64,000 bases of DNA, from assembly GCF_019393635.1 (NCBI RefSeq), contig NC_057867.1, positions 66,033,492-66,097,491 of the forward strand, in the 5' to 3' direction. Both the position numbers and the translations under genes were made by a program. The DNA is from Dromiciops gliroides. Taxonomy: Eukaryota > Chordata > Mammalia > Microbiotheria > Microbiotheriidae. Shown here piece after piece: positions 21,509 to 64,000 of this stretch. Each line of letters opens with the position of its first letter. Position 1 is the first letter of the stretch. The notes below the pieces were generated by a model. That model worked only from the letters and a program-made list of their open reading frames with translations. It had not been told where the DNA came from and made no database searches.

Positions 21509-21650
21509 TTTTTTTGAGGGGCAATTGGGGTTAAGTGACTTGCCCAGGGTCACACAGCTAGTAAGTGTTAAGTGTCTGAGGCCGGATTTGAACTCAGGTA
21601 CTCCTGACTCCAGGGCCGGTGCTCTATCCACTGCGCCATCTAGCTGCCCG
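21509..21650 (-). repeat. Marsupial SINE with exact target-site duplication
   Basis: TACAGGTAACATTTT at 21,494-21,508 and 21,651-21,665 brackets a near-consensus minus-strand copy. Confidence 0.95.
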
Positions 21651-21665
21651 TACAGGTAACATTTT

Positions 21666-22205
21666 AATGTGGTTGGGCCTCACTCAGGAGTTTTGCTTTG
21701 AATCTGACACCTCAGCATACCACCCTGCATAAAAGAATTAAGAATGAGGTCTTGGTCCAGAACAGAGTAAAACTGACAAGCCCTGCCAAGAAATAGATTT
21801 GCCTGCAATATTGCAAATATTATCAAGAGAACTTTAAGCTGAAAGGGGAGGTAAGAGAGCCATTCCCACGGATCCGTCAGGCCAGCTGCCACGCCAAGTA
21901 GCAGCTACAGACCCAGTAGGGAAAAAGAAACAGCATCCAAGTGAGGAGCTAGCAATCCTGGGAAAAAAAGCCTCTCTGAAGTGCTTCCTTGGGGCCAGGC
22001 ATTGTGCTAAGTATGGAAGCAGGATACTCCCAAGGCAGAGTCTCCAAGGAGCTTGAGGGTGGGAGGGGAATGTGGAGGGGTATGTAGGTAAATGCTAAAT
22101 AAGGGGGGTCTCTAAAAAGAAAAACCCCCATCATATTGGGGCACACTTAAATTTAATCTTCGTTATTAACATTCTCTAGTACTTTCTTAAGTCTAGACAA
22201 TTGAT
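21666..22205. other. Gene-free intergenic stretch
   Basis: A CTTGGGGCCAGGCATTGTGCTAAG trace near 21,990 suggests an old L2 3' end. No gene is seen. Confidence 0.3.
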
Positions 22206-22215
22206 AAAACAATAA

Positions 22216-22381
22216 GGGGCAGCTAGGTGGCACAGTGGATAAAGCACCGGCCCTGGATTCAGGAGTACCTGAGTTCAAATCCGGCCTCAGACACTTGACA
22301 CTTACTAGCTGTGTGACCCTGGGCAAGTCACTTAACTCCCATTGCCCCGCAAAATAAAAACAAAAAACAAAAAAAAACCCC
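22216..22381 (+). repeat. Marsupial SINE with target-site duplication
   Basis: AAAACAATAA at 22,206-22,215 and 22,382-22,391 flanks a full-length plus copy. Confidence 0.9.
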
Positions 22382-22852
22382 AAAACAATAAAGCAAGCCT
22401 TCATTTGTAATTTTGGCGAATTTTGGAGGTGTCAACACTAGCACTGAAAATTTCAGTAATCAGTTCTATGAATCTGTTTGAGGTGGCTCTAGGACATCCC
22501 AAGGTGTCTCAGGATCAGTATGGACCAGGGTCTGAATCTCTGCCCGATAAGGCAGGCTGGTTGTCTCTGACAAACATCCTTGGTGATAGGATTTCTTGGC
22601 AGTCCCAGGCTGCTATTCACCTGGCTTCCTGGTCATTTAAGGTCATTAAAAAGGCCTGGCCATATGGAGCTGAGCCCTTCAGACCTGGGAGGCCTGAGTC
22701 ACCACACCCTGCCCTGCTAATAAGGAAAGGCATTTTTTATAGAGAGAAGGAATCCAATTCTATACTTCAGTATATGAAGCAGGACGAGGATCTGGGTAGA
22801 TTTCCCAGAAAGCCAAGTTCTATAATCCTTTTCCCATGTCTTGAACCTTAAA

Positions 22853-23045
22853 TGCAGCTCCGTGGTACAGTGGATACAAATGCTAGGCTGGGAGTCAGGA
22901 AGACCCGAGTTCAAATTTGGCCTCTTACAATTGTCCAAACTAGGGTCAATAAGTTAAGTGACTTGCCCCAGGTTCCACAGCTAGCTTTAGAGGCAGAAGT
23001 TAAATTCAGCTCTTCCTGACGCCAAGTCCTGGGCTCTACTAGCTG
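22853..23045. repeat. MAR1-like head (plus) joined to MIR-type core (minus)
   Basis: 22,853-22,930 reads plus (GTGGTACAGTGGATACAAATGC...GAGTTCAAATTTGGCC); 22,945-23,045 reads minus (GTTAAGTGACTTGCCCCAGGTTCCACAGCT). Confidence 0.55.
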
Positions 23046-23379
23046 CCAGAAGTACCCAGCTAGTCCAGATTCTTATTTTACAAGAAAGGAAAGTGGGCTC
23101 CAGAGGGGATGTGGCTTACTTGTCACAAAGGTGGGAAGTGGTCAGGCAGGAGTTCACTGCCATCTCCTCCTTTATGCCCGGGCAGGCAGGCTGGCTGGCT
23201 GGCTTTCCCCCAGGGAAAGGAAGGGGCCGGGCCAGATGTGAAGTCTGAGGGTTCTCCCCGCTCCAAATCCCGTGGGGTTTTTCCTGGTGACGGTGCAAGT
23301 CGTGGAAGGCCTTACGGCTCACTCAGGATGGAAAAGAGTAAAGTTGTCCGCCCCCCACGTGCTGGTGTCAGAGCGCCAC

Positions 23380-23728
23380 CCAAGAACGGGTTAACTGAAA
23401 GAGCCTAGGAGTGGCAGTTCCTGGAGCCAATGGCATAAGCCCATGGGCGGAGCCAACTGGGCCAGAGGCCATCGGGCTAAAGGAGCCTAGAGGAGAGGGG
23501 CGGGACCCGGCCTGGGGTGAGGGGGCATTAGGAAGGGGAGGGGGAGGGAGTGCTGGAGCCGGGCGCCCGGAGCTCGGCAAGGGGTTGGGTTGGGCTGGGC
23601 CGGGCTGGGCTGGGCCCAGTAGAGGAGGCGGAAGCAGACAGCTGGCGGGTGTGCGCTGCTCCAGCTAAGTGCCTGCAGACTCTAGTGCCTTTGGGCTCTC
23701 CCAGCTTAGGGGCGGTGGGCCCCGTTGT
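23380..23728 (+). promoter_or_regulatory. UPRT: UPRT CpG-island promoter and 5' UTR
   Basis: GC- and CpG-rich from about 23,340 to 24,070, spanning the first coding exon. A CCAAT box is at 23,427-23,431 (GAGCCAATGG) and a GGGCGG box at 23,445-23,450, in the usual order and spacing of TATA-less housekeeping promoters. 23,580-23,620 holds a GGGCT/GGGTT tandem able to form G-quadruplexes. An in-frame ATG at 23,669 lies in the leader. The exact start site cannot be read. Confidence 0.65.
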
Positions 23729-56169
<32,441 letters not shown>

Positions 56170-56522
56170 GTTCGAGGAAAACTGTACAATATTATAAGAG
56201 CGCGCTGAGTTTCCTCTTGTTGTTCTCTTTTGGTTGGGGAATAGAATGAGGCAGTGAGGCGGAGGGACTATTTAAATGGATTTCTTGTTCTAGGCCAAAC
56301 GGGAAATATTGGCAGTCTCTTCATTGAATTTGGTTATTTCTTGACTGTTGGAATCAAGTGCAATAATGAGGGACACTCAGCTCTTAGAATTGATGGGAAT
56401 TTTAATAATGTGCTTATGCAAATTACTGGACTCTTCAGTGAATTAATTTATTCTCTAGTTTCTGAACTGCCCTGCTCTGAGGTTTCTTGTAGTTGCAAAT
56501 AAACCCAAAAAGAGTCAGTTAT
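56170..56522 (+). other. UPRT: UPRT 3' UTR with poly(A) signal
   Basis: AT-rich 3' UTR of about 350 bp. AATAAA at 56,498-56,503 is followed within 20-60 bp by GU/U-rich sequence (TTGTGTTCTGTTTGC), a good cleavage context. Longer alternative ends are not excluded; AT-rich, low-repeat sequence continues at 58.2-59.0 kb. Confidence 0.75.
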
Positions 56523-56593
56523 CCAAGGCCCACTGGGGAGTTGCATTGTGTTCTGTTTGCTTTCTGCTCCCCTGAGAGGGAGGGGGTCTGGGG

Positions 56594-56606
56594 GTGTGTG
56601 GTGTGT

Positions 56607-56637
<31 letters not shown>
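56594..56637. repeat. (GT)n microsatellite past UPRT 3' end
   Basis: Interrupted then pure GT, about 90 bp beyond the poly(A) signal; G/U-rich. Confidence 0.95.
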
Positions 56638-56640
<3 letters not shown>

Positions 56641-57569
56641 CATGCATGTGTACGCATGTTAAGCCTACTCTCCACTTTCCTCTATTTTCCACATTCCCAG
56701 TTTTGGCTCTTACTTGTGACTCAAACAAAAGTTAATGCCGCTGGAATTCCTCATGTTCTTTCCCATCCATACTCTGCTGGGAGACCCAAGATGTCGGCCC
56801 TAGAATGCGCGCTTCACTTTTCAGCTGGTCCATTATTTTTTTTGTGGCTCACTTCCCAAACAGTGAGGGGCTGACTGGGCAGTGAAGGAAAAAAAGGAAC
56901 TATTTTGGCAACTGGGCTGTAGCAGTGGCCCCACTGACCACCCCAGGGAAGTTAGAATGGCCACACAGGAGGGCTAAGTACACTTAAATACCATCAATGC
57001 AGAGAAAGGAAATGATGGTTCAGTGTGAGTGGGGTGGGGGAGGGGGTGGTGGCAGGCAGAATGGGTTCTTGCTTGGTCTTCTGGCCAATAAGTCAATTAA
57101 AATGATGTGATTTCATATTGATGGTTTTTACCCAAAGACTATGATTTGGAAAAGTCATTGGCAAGTTTTGTCCACTGTAGACGTGCCCAAATGGGACAAA
57201 AGAAGGTCATGTTTTGTATAATCCCAATAATTTGCGGGTGTTGCTATTTTGGTTTCCAAAATGGAGAGGAATCATTTTTGAAACAAAAGCTTGGAAAAAC
57301 CTGTATCCTATTTTGCATTGATATTAAAAAACCCCAATTCTAACAGTGGTGGTTGGCTGGTTGCTGGACTCATTAGGGATTTGTGGGAACACAGGCTGAG
57401 GTGTGACCTGCTGCTTTTCTGAAGTGGAAGACTTAATCTCCAGTAGAACTGAGCTGCTGAGAGAAATGTCAGCAGTGGCTGACTGGGAGGGAGGAACTGA
57501 CGGGTAGAGTGGGAGCAGGGAGGGGCTTGAGAGCTGGTGCACAGTGTGAGTGCTCATCTTCTTCTGGTT

Positions 57570-57700
57570 TGTCACTTTTCATTTTACAGATGGCCCAGAG
57601 AGGGGAAGGAACTTGCTCCCAGTCACACAGGTAGAAAGCAGCAGAGCCTGTATTCGAACCTTTGACTCCAAATTCATTGCTTCTCCGCTTGTGCCACACT
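57570..57700 (-). repeat. MIR-type SINE, minus
   Basis: TTCATTTTACAGATGGCCCAGAGAGGGGAAGG, CCAGTCACACAGGTAG, TATTCGAACC. Confidence 0.65.
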
Positions 57701-57787
57701 GATTCTTTAGCTGAAAGGTAGAAGTCCCTTGATAGGTGATGCCTCTGATGGCAGGGTATACACTGCCAATCTGGCTTTCATCTTCTT

Positions 57788-57810
57788 TTTTTTTTTTTTT
57801 TTTTTTTTTT
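57788..57810 (-). mobile_element. Body-less poly(A) retroinsertion (23 T) with 16-bp target-site duplication
   Basis: TGGCTTTCATCTTCTT at 57,772-57,787 is repeated exactly at 57,811-57,826, and only T residues lie between. This is the footprint of L1-type target-primed insertion in which only the poly(A) tail was copied. Confidence 0.85.
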
Positions 57811-57829
57811 TGGCTTTCATCTTCTTAAG

Positions 57830-57995
57830 GAGGCAGTTGGGATGTGGGAAAAGAACATGGGATTTGGAATTGGAAGACCCGGGGCAAAGCCCTGTTCTCC
57901 TATGCTGTTCATCTTTGTGTGCCTTAGTTTTGCTTATCTGTAAAATGGGGTTACCACCTGTGCATACATACCTCACAGAATGTACCTTGGGGAGC
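57830..57995 (+). repeat. MIR-type SINE, plus
   Basis: CCTTAGTTTTGCTTATCTGTAAAATGGGG preceded by a SINE-head-like GGGATTTGGAATTGGAAGACC. Confidence 0.5.
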
Positions 57996-57999
57996 AATA

Positions 58000-59025
58000 A
58001 GAATGTGTGTCAAAGTCCCCATGTCAGTTATCATAACTGACTGTCACTTCTGTACTCGGACACATTCAGGAGCTTGGTTTATTCTAGGCCACTTCAGGGG
58101 AGATGGAAACCCTCAGGGTTATATAGCAAGGCCAGTGCTGCTTCAAGCTGATGCTTTAACTCTTTGTTGTGGCCTTGTTGTATTGGTACAAGTGAATTCC
58201 TAGAGTGTCAGCGCCAGTGCTTTTTGAAGGTTACACGTATATGAAAATGCATTTCAAGTAGATGATGACCTGCCATCTTGGCCAAACTCTTTTGATCACA
58301 CATAATACCTATTAGTAAAAGATCTTTGAGCACCCACCCCATAAGTAAATATTTATTCATTTATAAATGATGTCTGTGCTACTGTACTAGTAATTATGTA
58401 CATTATAAATCTTACACAGAAAGTAGCAATTTGAAAAGGATGAGATAAAGATGAAATGATAGTTTGAAAATCTTTATGAATGGTGCAGAAAACCTTTTCT
58501 CACTAAAAATATTAATGATGATATTTTTGGTGAAAGCAGTGGGATTGAATATGCTTCATTACTTTGGAATGCCTTGGCATACCACTGTGATGCAGGGATC
58601 CGAAGGACTGGTCCTAAGTTCACTTTATTTCAGTATTTGATTTGAGTGGCTGCCACAGCTGAAAAAGGGAACTCAGAAAGCTACGTGGATCCCATTAGAA
58701 GTATGTCATAGGCTGTGCTTACTAAATTATGATGCTCATTTTGCAGTCCCATCCACCAGTTATGCAAAAGTTTCTCTTGAAGTTCAGTTAGTAAATTTCA
58801 ATCTTTCTTTATGTTTGTCAATTATAAACGGAAAGGGATTCCTGTTTTTTATAATTATATGTCTTATTGATATAATCACAGAATTTAGAAATATTTTGTA
58901 TCAATAATGAATGGATTTGAAACTCAGTGAAATTCTTCATTTGGAAGATATATGAACAGGTTAGAAAATACAAAGTTTTTAAAGTGTGCAGATGAGTTTT
59001 TATAGTTGACACATTTCCATTGTCT
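58000..59025. other. AT-rich low-repeat spacer
   Basis: No recognisable repeat or gene. It may be old conserved non-coding DNA or a distal UPRT 3' UTR, but nothing in the sequence settles this. Confidence 0.35.
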
Positions 59026-59029
59026 TCAT

Positions 59030-59170
59030 CAACCCAGAGAGGAGAGAGTGAGTATCCAGAAAGTGAAAGTCATCAACATTATAGAGGTCAAGAAGGATGA
59101 AGAGGAAAGAGAGGCCATTGTATTTGGCAACTTTGAGAACAGTTCCAGCTGAGTGAGGAGTCAAACATAA
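59030..59170 (-). mobile_element. L2 LINE fragment, antisense
   Basis: 'CAACATTATAGAGGTCAAGAAGGATGAAGAGG', 'GGCCATTGTATTTGGCAAC', 'AACAGTTCCAGCTGAGTGAGGAGTC' match the reversed L2 RT core in order. Confidence 0.6.
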
Positions 59171-59925
59171 AGAGGTATTGGGATCCCGGAAAGAGGGATG
59201 ATAGGTCTCCACAAAAGAGATAGATAGGCAAGAGGTTTGGGGAGAATGAGAGTGTAATGAGATTTGGGATGCAAACTGGAAGCCATCCAGTGGAGGGATG
59301 TGCATATTACTCACTGACCTGGGGAGCAGGGGCCCCTCATCCTCAGCTTGCTTTCCCTTTGGGGTACCTGCAGCCACTACAAGGGGATCCGGAAGATAAG
59401 GGATGGGGAGGTTGGCAGTGGGGGGTGGGAGGGCAGGAGCAGGGAATGGAGGAGGCTAGTGTGGTTGTGTTGCTGACAAATTAATTATCATTGGGAGAGT
59501 CTGAGATTCTCCGTTTGGAGACCACTGCCCAAATGCCCAGGCACAAAGTAGGCACTTAATGTCCAAACTCAATTGAAGCTCATCTTCTTGGACTTGTTTC
59601 CTCCCATGAAATGAGGCAATGGGACTAGATGGTCCCTGAGGTCCCTTCTGTGACTTGGAAAGGCCCAAGGGAGGTGGGAACTACTGACAGGGTCCTCTCC
59701 TGCCCCTCCCCTCTTACAACTTGGCTAGAGAAATCCCACCTCTCTTTCTGCAGCTGGAGCCTCGCCACCAAATGTGTTGAACTCTTCAGCTGTGGGAGGA
59801 TTGCTCAGGTTTGCATAATCCTGGCAGGTCCAAGGACCTGAGTCTGCCTTCAGCCTCCAGTACCTTCTGCCTGAGTAACTCTGGGAATGATTTAAGGGCT
59901 TGCTACCCTGGGGCAATCTAATCCC

Positions 59926-60106
59926 TAGTTTCTTAAACTGTGGATCATGACCCCATATGGGGTCACGTAACTGAATGCGGGGATCGCGAAAATGTTGGCA
60001 ACAGCAAAAGGTTATGTGTATCCATTTTATATACCTCTATACCTGGGATCATGTAAAAATTTCTCAGGTGAAAAGGAGTGACGAGTGGAGAAAGTTTAAG
60101 AAGCCC
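59926..60106. repeat. hAT-like MITE
   Basis: Left end AGTTTCTTAAACTGTGGATCATGACCCC and right end AAAGTTTAAGAAGCCCTG are imperfect inverted repeats. The interior GGGGTCACGTAACTGAATG and CACCTGGG-like 'TACCTGGGATCATGTAAAAATTT' are typical of short non-autonomous hAT elements. Confidence 0.6.
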
Positions 60107-60199
60107 TGTCCACCCCCTTATTTTACGCAGGGCTCCCCTCTATGGCCCCTGAGGTCCCTTCTAGCTTGAGATCCATGTGCCTCTGAACTCAACAAACTT

Positions 60200-61015
60200 T
60201 GAACAGTTTAGTCAAAACCAGATTCTTTTTTAATGCAGTGAACTGCCCAAGAGTATAGAAACTCTGTACATTGCCTACAGAAGAAACAAATCCAAACACA
60301 ATAGAAAATGACGCTGAGATATTGCACGTACAGTACTGCAACTTATGAACTTAGTAATGATACCATTAAAGCCTTATGCACATAGCATCCAATAACCAAT
60401 GAATGGGGAGGGCTTGACGAGAAAACAATGAATGTAATGCTTTATGCAGAAATTTTCACAAGAATCCATTTTTTTAATATTTAAAAACCAGTGTCAACAT
60501 CACTAAAATATCACTAACATGAACTAAACACTCCAACAGCTGTCTGGGTTGCTTTGCTTTCAGAAGCACTTGGTCCCCCATTTTGGAGACCACAGAGGTG
60601 CCTGTGGAGTCCACACCAATTGTCCTAAGCGGTGTCCATGTCAATACTTAGCCAAATGGTAAACAAGATGTTCTGAAAAGAGTGATAACTTGGATAACAT
60701 GCTCTATTTGTAATATGCCTTGGAAACTCTGAGCCCTGGTCTGCTGTTCACAGGGGCAGATAAGCATTTGATTGGATGATGCTGGGATACAAGGAAGACA
60801 AATTGAAGAGAGGGATTGCCCTTCTCATTTCTCTCCAGCTTTTGCCATGCTGCCGCTGACTACAGAGAGGGCATAGCTGATGGCAATGATTATCAGTAAT
60901 GTGGAAAGTTTAGTACAGTGAGAGCTGTGTTAGCTGGCACCAGAAAGAATACCCAGGATCCGTCTTCAGTCTTGCTAATGGGAATGCTGCAGTATCAGCT
61001 GCAGTGAGGTGGCAC
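60200..61015. other. Low-repeat block, possible 3' UTR of a minus-strand neighbour
   Basis: No interspersed repeat or open frame is visible. Close to its left edge lies TTTAAT (60,223-60,229), i.e. ATTAAA on the minus strand. In human, ZDHHC15 lies downstream of UPRT on the opposite strand, so this could be its 3' end, but no coding sequence is present to prove it. Confidence 0.2.
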
Positions 61016-61024
61016 CAGTGTGCA

Positions 61025-61265
61025 TGGAGAGCTAGATCTGGGGACAGGAAGACCTGAGTTCACATCCAGTCTCAGACAGTTACTAGCTGTGTGAACTGGG
61101 GAAGTCGCTTACCCTCTGTCTGCCTCAGTTTCCTCATCTATAAAATGGGACATAATGATAGCACCTGTCTCCCCCAGAGTTGAGGATCAAATGAGATAAT
61201 ATTTTTGTTGTAAAGCATTTTGCAGATCTTAAAGTGTTATTTCAGTACCATAGTTAGCTATTATC
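61025..61265 (+). repeat. MIR/THER1-type SINE, plus, near full length
   Basis: GAGTTCACATCCAGTCTCAGACAGTTACTAGCTGTGTGAACTGGG, GCCTCAGTTTCCTCATCTATAAAATGGG, AGGATCAAATGAGATAATATT, AAGCATTTTGCAGATCTTAAAG. Confidence 0.75.
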
Positions 61266-61269
61266 AGCT

Positions 61270-62560
61270 CCTCTTGAGAGCCTTCTAATGATGCAAGGTT
61301 TATGCTAGGTCCCAATTATTTTAGTGAAAGTTAATTTTCCCCAAATACTTGAGGCAGGTAAAAAGTAGAAAGCTCCAAGAGTCTGTGAGAAAGGACAGTA
61401 CTTGAAACAACTGGGTTGCTTAGCAATGGCACACACGCCAGGTGATTCTCGTTTGAAAATAACCAGGCCCAGAAGCAGAGATCTGAAGTCACCTCTCTGG
61501 GCCACTTAGCTAACAGGAGAATCCTAGAGACCAAATCTGTGGTTTTCTTCATTAAAACTTCATTCGGTCTGAGTTTGGGGGAAGTCACAGGCTAAGGGGT
61601 TAAATGGCAACTCTGTGTTGGCTCTGGTTCTCTTCTTTAATTCTCCCACCCCCACCCCTCCAGAGAGTCCCTTCATTTTGGACCAATGCATCCATAGCTC
61701 TCAGTCACCATCGTTACCAACAGCGTTTGCTGTCCTCGGGCCAATCCTTAGATTATTTTCTACTTTCATTCCAGTTCTCATTTGCCACAGTGGGACTTCT
61801 TTTAGACCAGGCCAGACTTTCTGCAGCTGGGTGTGTGTCTATGCTAATGGGCCAAATTGGTTAGGTTGGTAACGTTTCTTAGGGGTGAAGGGTCCTTCCC
61901 CTCCACCTCAAAGCTAGGTTTGTTAAAAACCTTCAGATTTTTCAGGATTGTCTGCTATGGGAGGAAAGGGCCCCTCTTTGTGAGCCAAGGAGAAAACAAG
62001 TCACTTTCAGTGGTACTGCAGATTCCAATTAGATTTTAAACCTGCTAAAGAGATAAACCCTTATGGAATTTTGGGGGGTGGGGGAGGCAGCCAACCTACA
62101 TGGATCTAAAAAATTATTTTGGTGTTTATAAAACGGACAAATAGGAACACATAATGTTTTCTCATCCATGTGGGTACAGAGGGAGAGGGGCCAGGTCTGC
62201 ACTGGTACGTGGACATCCCAGAGGAAGAAGCTTCCCCTACCAATGGAAGTCAGCACCTTTTTTGTAACGTGGGGACACCAAGAGGCTAAGTATGTTAAGA
62301 ATCTAGGATTTGAACCCAGGCTTGGTAGGCAGCTCCACCTGTCTGTCTCTGCCCCTCACTTGTGTGCCAGCCTACAGATTCTGAATGCACAATCTCTCTC
62401 TGGCCAGAACATGGCCATTTCAACTTCTAAATAACCTTAATTCAGACTAAGGGCCCAAGTTGAAACGATTTCTAAACTTTGTTCATTCTGAAAGCAAGAA
62501 GAGAAACTAGTGGAACTTTGGGGTTCTAGAGGCAAGCATGGAGCTTGCTAGTTGTGTGAG
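61270..62560. other. Gene-free stretch
   Basis: No recognisable repeat family except a MIR trace near 62,270-62,400. Open frames of 60-88 codons carry no known motif. Confidence 0.35.
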
Positions 62561-62564
62561 GGTG

Positions 62565-62815
62565 GACAATAATAATAATCAATAACTAGCATTTTTATGA
62601 CAAAACACCGTACATATGTTGTCATTTGATTGGCACAACCACCTTGGGAGATAGGTGCTATTACTATCCCTCTTTTGCAGATGAATCAATTGAGGCAGAT
62701 TGAGGTTAAATGACTTGTCCAAGGTCAAACAGCTGATAAATATTTGAGGCAGATTTTCAAACTCAGCTTTTCCTGCTCCCAAGTCCAACATTCTCTCCAC
62801 TGTGTGGAATAGCAG
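62565..62815 (-). repeat. MIR-type SINE, minus
   Basis: TATCCCTCTTTTGCAGATGAATC, GAGGTTAAATGACTTGTCCAAGGTCAAACAGC, TTCTCTCCACTGTG. Confidence 0.7.
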
Positions 62816-63654
62816 TCTCTTTCTATTTCCACTCTCTGGGTCTCAGTTTCCTTCTCTGTAAAACAAGGGAGCTGCTCTTGGTGATCTCAAAGGTCTCTTC
62901 TAGCTTTGAAAGAACAGGATTCTGTAAGTGGAATCAGTGTGACATACCTGGGTGTGCACGAACCCCACACTGTGTTCCATTCCATCTAATGGGATGTGTG
63001 GAAACTGACAGAAAGGGGGCTAAAGCCCCTCGATGGTATTGGCTATAAGAAATGACAACCCGATGCATACACTGGAATAGATCGCCAGCCTTTTGGAATC
63101 AATGCTTGGTAGCAAGAGTCAGAGCACCATATACAGTCTCATTGGCACAGATGAAAACAAGAAATTGGGGGAGAGGAGCATCAGTAGCAAATTGGCAAGC
63201 TGACCTCAATTGCTGAGCGAATGGGGACTTGGTTTCCTTGCTCAGAGGGGCAGTTCTCTCTAGTCCATTGAACACATTACAGAGAAAGAGCAGGAAGGAG
63301 CCTTCTGCCCTGGCCCTCAGCTTGGTTAACCAGCAGGAGGTTTGTGAGAGGGGATGTTTCCCAAAGGCATTTCAGCCATACCGTCTCTTCTTGCCTGCTG
63401 TCTGCTACAGAAAGCCCATTTCTTGGGCCTTACATTCATCATCTCTTTCTCGGGGAAGGTGCATGTGAACTTATTTGTAGAACCACCCTGGAGTCTGCCT
63501 CAGCCCTCGTGGGGAAGCGAACAGTTACTGACTGCGCTTTTTGGAAGTGCCTGTTCCTTGCTATGTTACACTTCATTCACATGCAAAAGGCTACTCTTTG
63601 AGGCTGTGTTGAAAGAAATGTTAGTGGACTGCACCTCCCAAGCCAACTGAGACA
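62816..63654. other. Gene-free stretch
   Basis: A MIR tail trace at 62,830-62,930; otherwise unique-looking sequence without a recognisable gene. Confidence 0.35.
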
Positions 63655-63800
63655 GAATTGGAAAGAGCCCTAGACTTGGGGGCAGAAGACCCAGGTTCAA
63701 TTCCTGGCTCTGCCAATTCTTAGCTGTGGGACATCAGGCAACTGACAGCTCATGTTCTCTGCCTGGTTCCTCGTTTGGTAATGGATGCCACTGGGCTAGA
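63655..63800 (+). repeat. MIR-type SINE, plus
   Basis: GAAAGAGCCCTAGACTTGGGGGCAGAAGACCCAGGTTCAATTCC, CTTAGCTGTGGGAC. Confidence 0.6.
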
Positions 63801-64000
63801 TGATTTCGAACAGCTCTTTCCCATTGGTCATATGGAGCCCATGAATTTTCAAAGAGAACGGGCTCATGGAAGGTTCTAATCATCTGATTTGGGATGCTGA
63901 CTGGCAGAGCGTTCATGAGCAAACATGGATATGCCACCACATGAGATCCTGAGTCCTAGGATCATGTGCTGAAAGCCACCCCCGAGCTCATCTAGCCCAA

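Overview
The window is mammalian nuclear DNA, almost certainly from a marsupial. It is studded with the tRNA-derived SINE typical of marsupials (WSINE1/SINE1_MD-like; head GGGCAGCTAGGTGGCGCAG, tail AAGTCACTTAACCCCAATTGCC), plus MAR1-like SINEs, MIR/THER1, L2, CR1/L3 and marsupial L1 3' ends. I see no bacterial or viral genes, no CRISPR array and no endogenous retrovirus or LTR that I can recognise. The main gene, UPRT, is X-linked in human (Xq13), so the window probably comes from the conserved part of the therian X; that is inference from known synteny.

Layout. 1-4.26 kb: AT-rich DNA with MIR and SINE copies and a diverged tandem duplication of about 400 bp. 4.26-6.37 kb, minus strand: an intact intronless 702-codon gene with the three RRM domains of a neuronal ELAV/Hu RNA-binding protein behind a new ~377-residue low-complexity N-terminus. 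Its GC-rich, CpG-rich probable promoter lies at 6.39-6.76 kb. 7.3-23.4 kb: intergenic DNA made largely of old LINEs and SINEs, with an ATP6V1E1 (V-ATPase E subunit) processed pseudogene fragment at 17.48-17.75 kb and a strand-switching low-complexity block at 16.4-17.1 kb. 23.4-56.5 kb, plus strand: the complete UPRT gene, with a CpG-island promoter, seven coding exons with conserved GT-AG splice sites, a 22.6-kb first intron, a 285-residue protein and a poly(A) signal at 56,498. 56.5-64 kb: intergenic DNA with MIRs, an L2 fragment, a poly(A)-only retroinsertion, a hAT-like MITE, and a low-repeat block at 60.2-61.0 kb that could be the 3' end of a minus-strand neighbour.

The two genes are divergent, about 17.4 kb apart, and there is no sign that they work together. 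UPRT is an ancestral housekeeping-type gene of the uracil phosphoribosyltransferase family whose vertebrate members look catalytically altered. The ELAVL-like gene is a retrocopy that has kept its frame, gained a proline/alanine-rich tail at its front and sits beside a CpG-rich candidate promoter. It is the strongest candidate here for an undescribed functional gene. Several clean retrotransposition footprints (target-site duplications of 10-17 bp) allow exact element boundaries.
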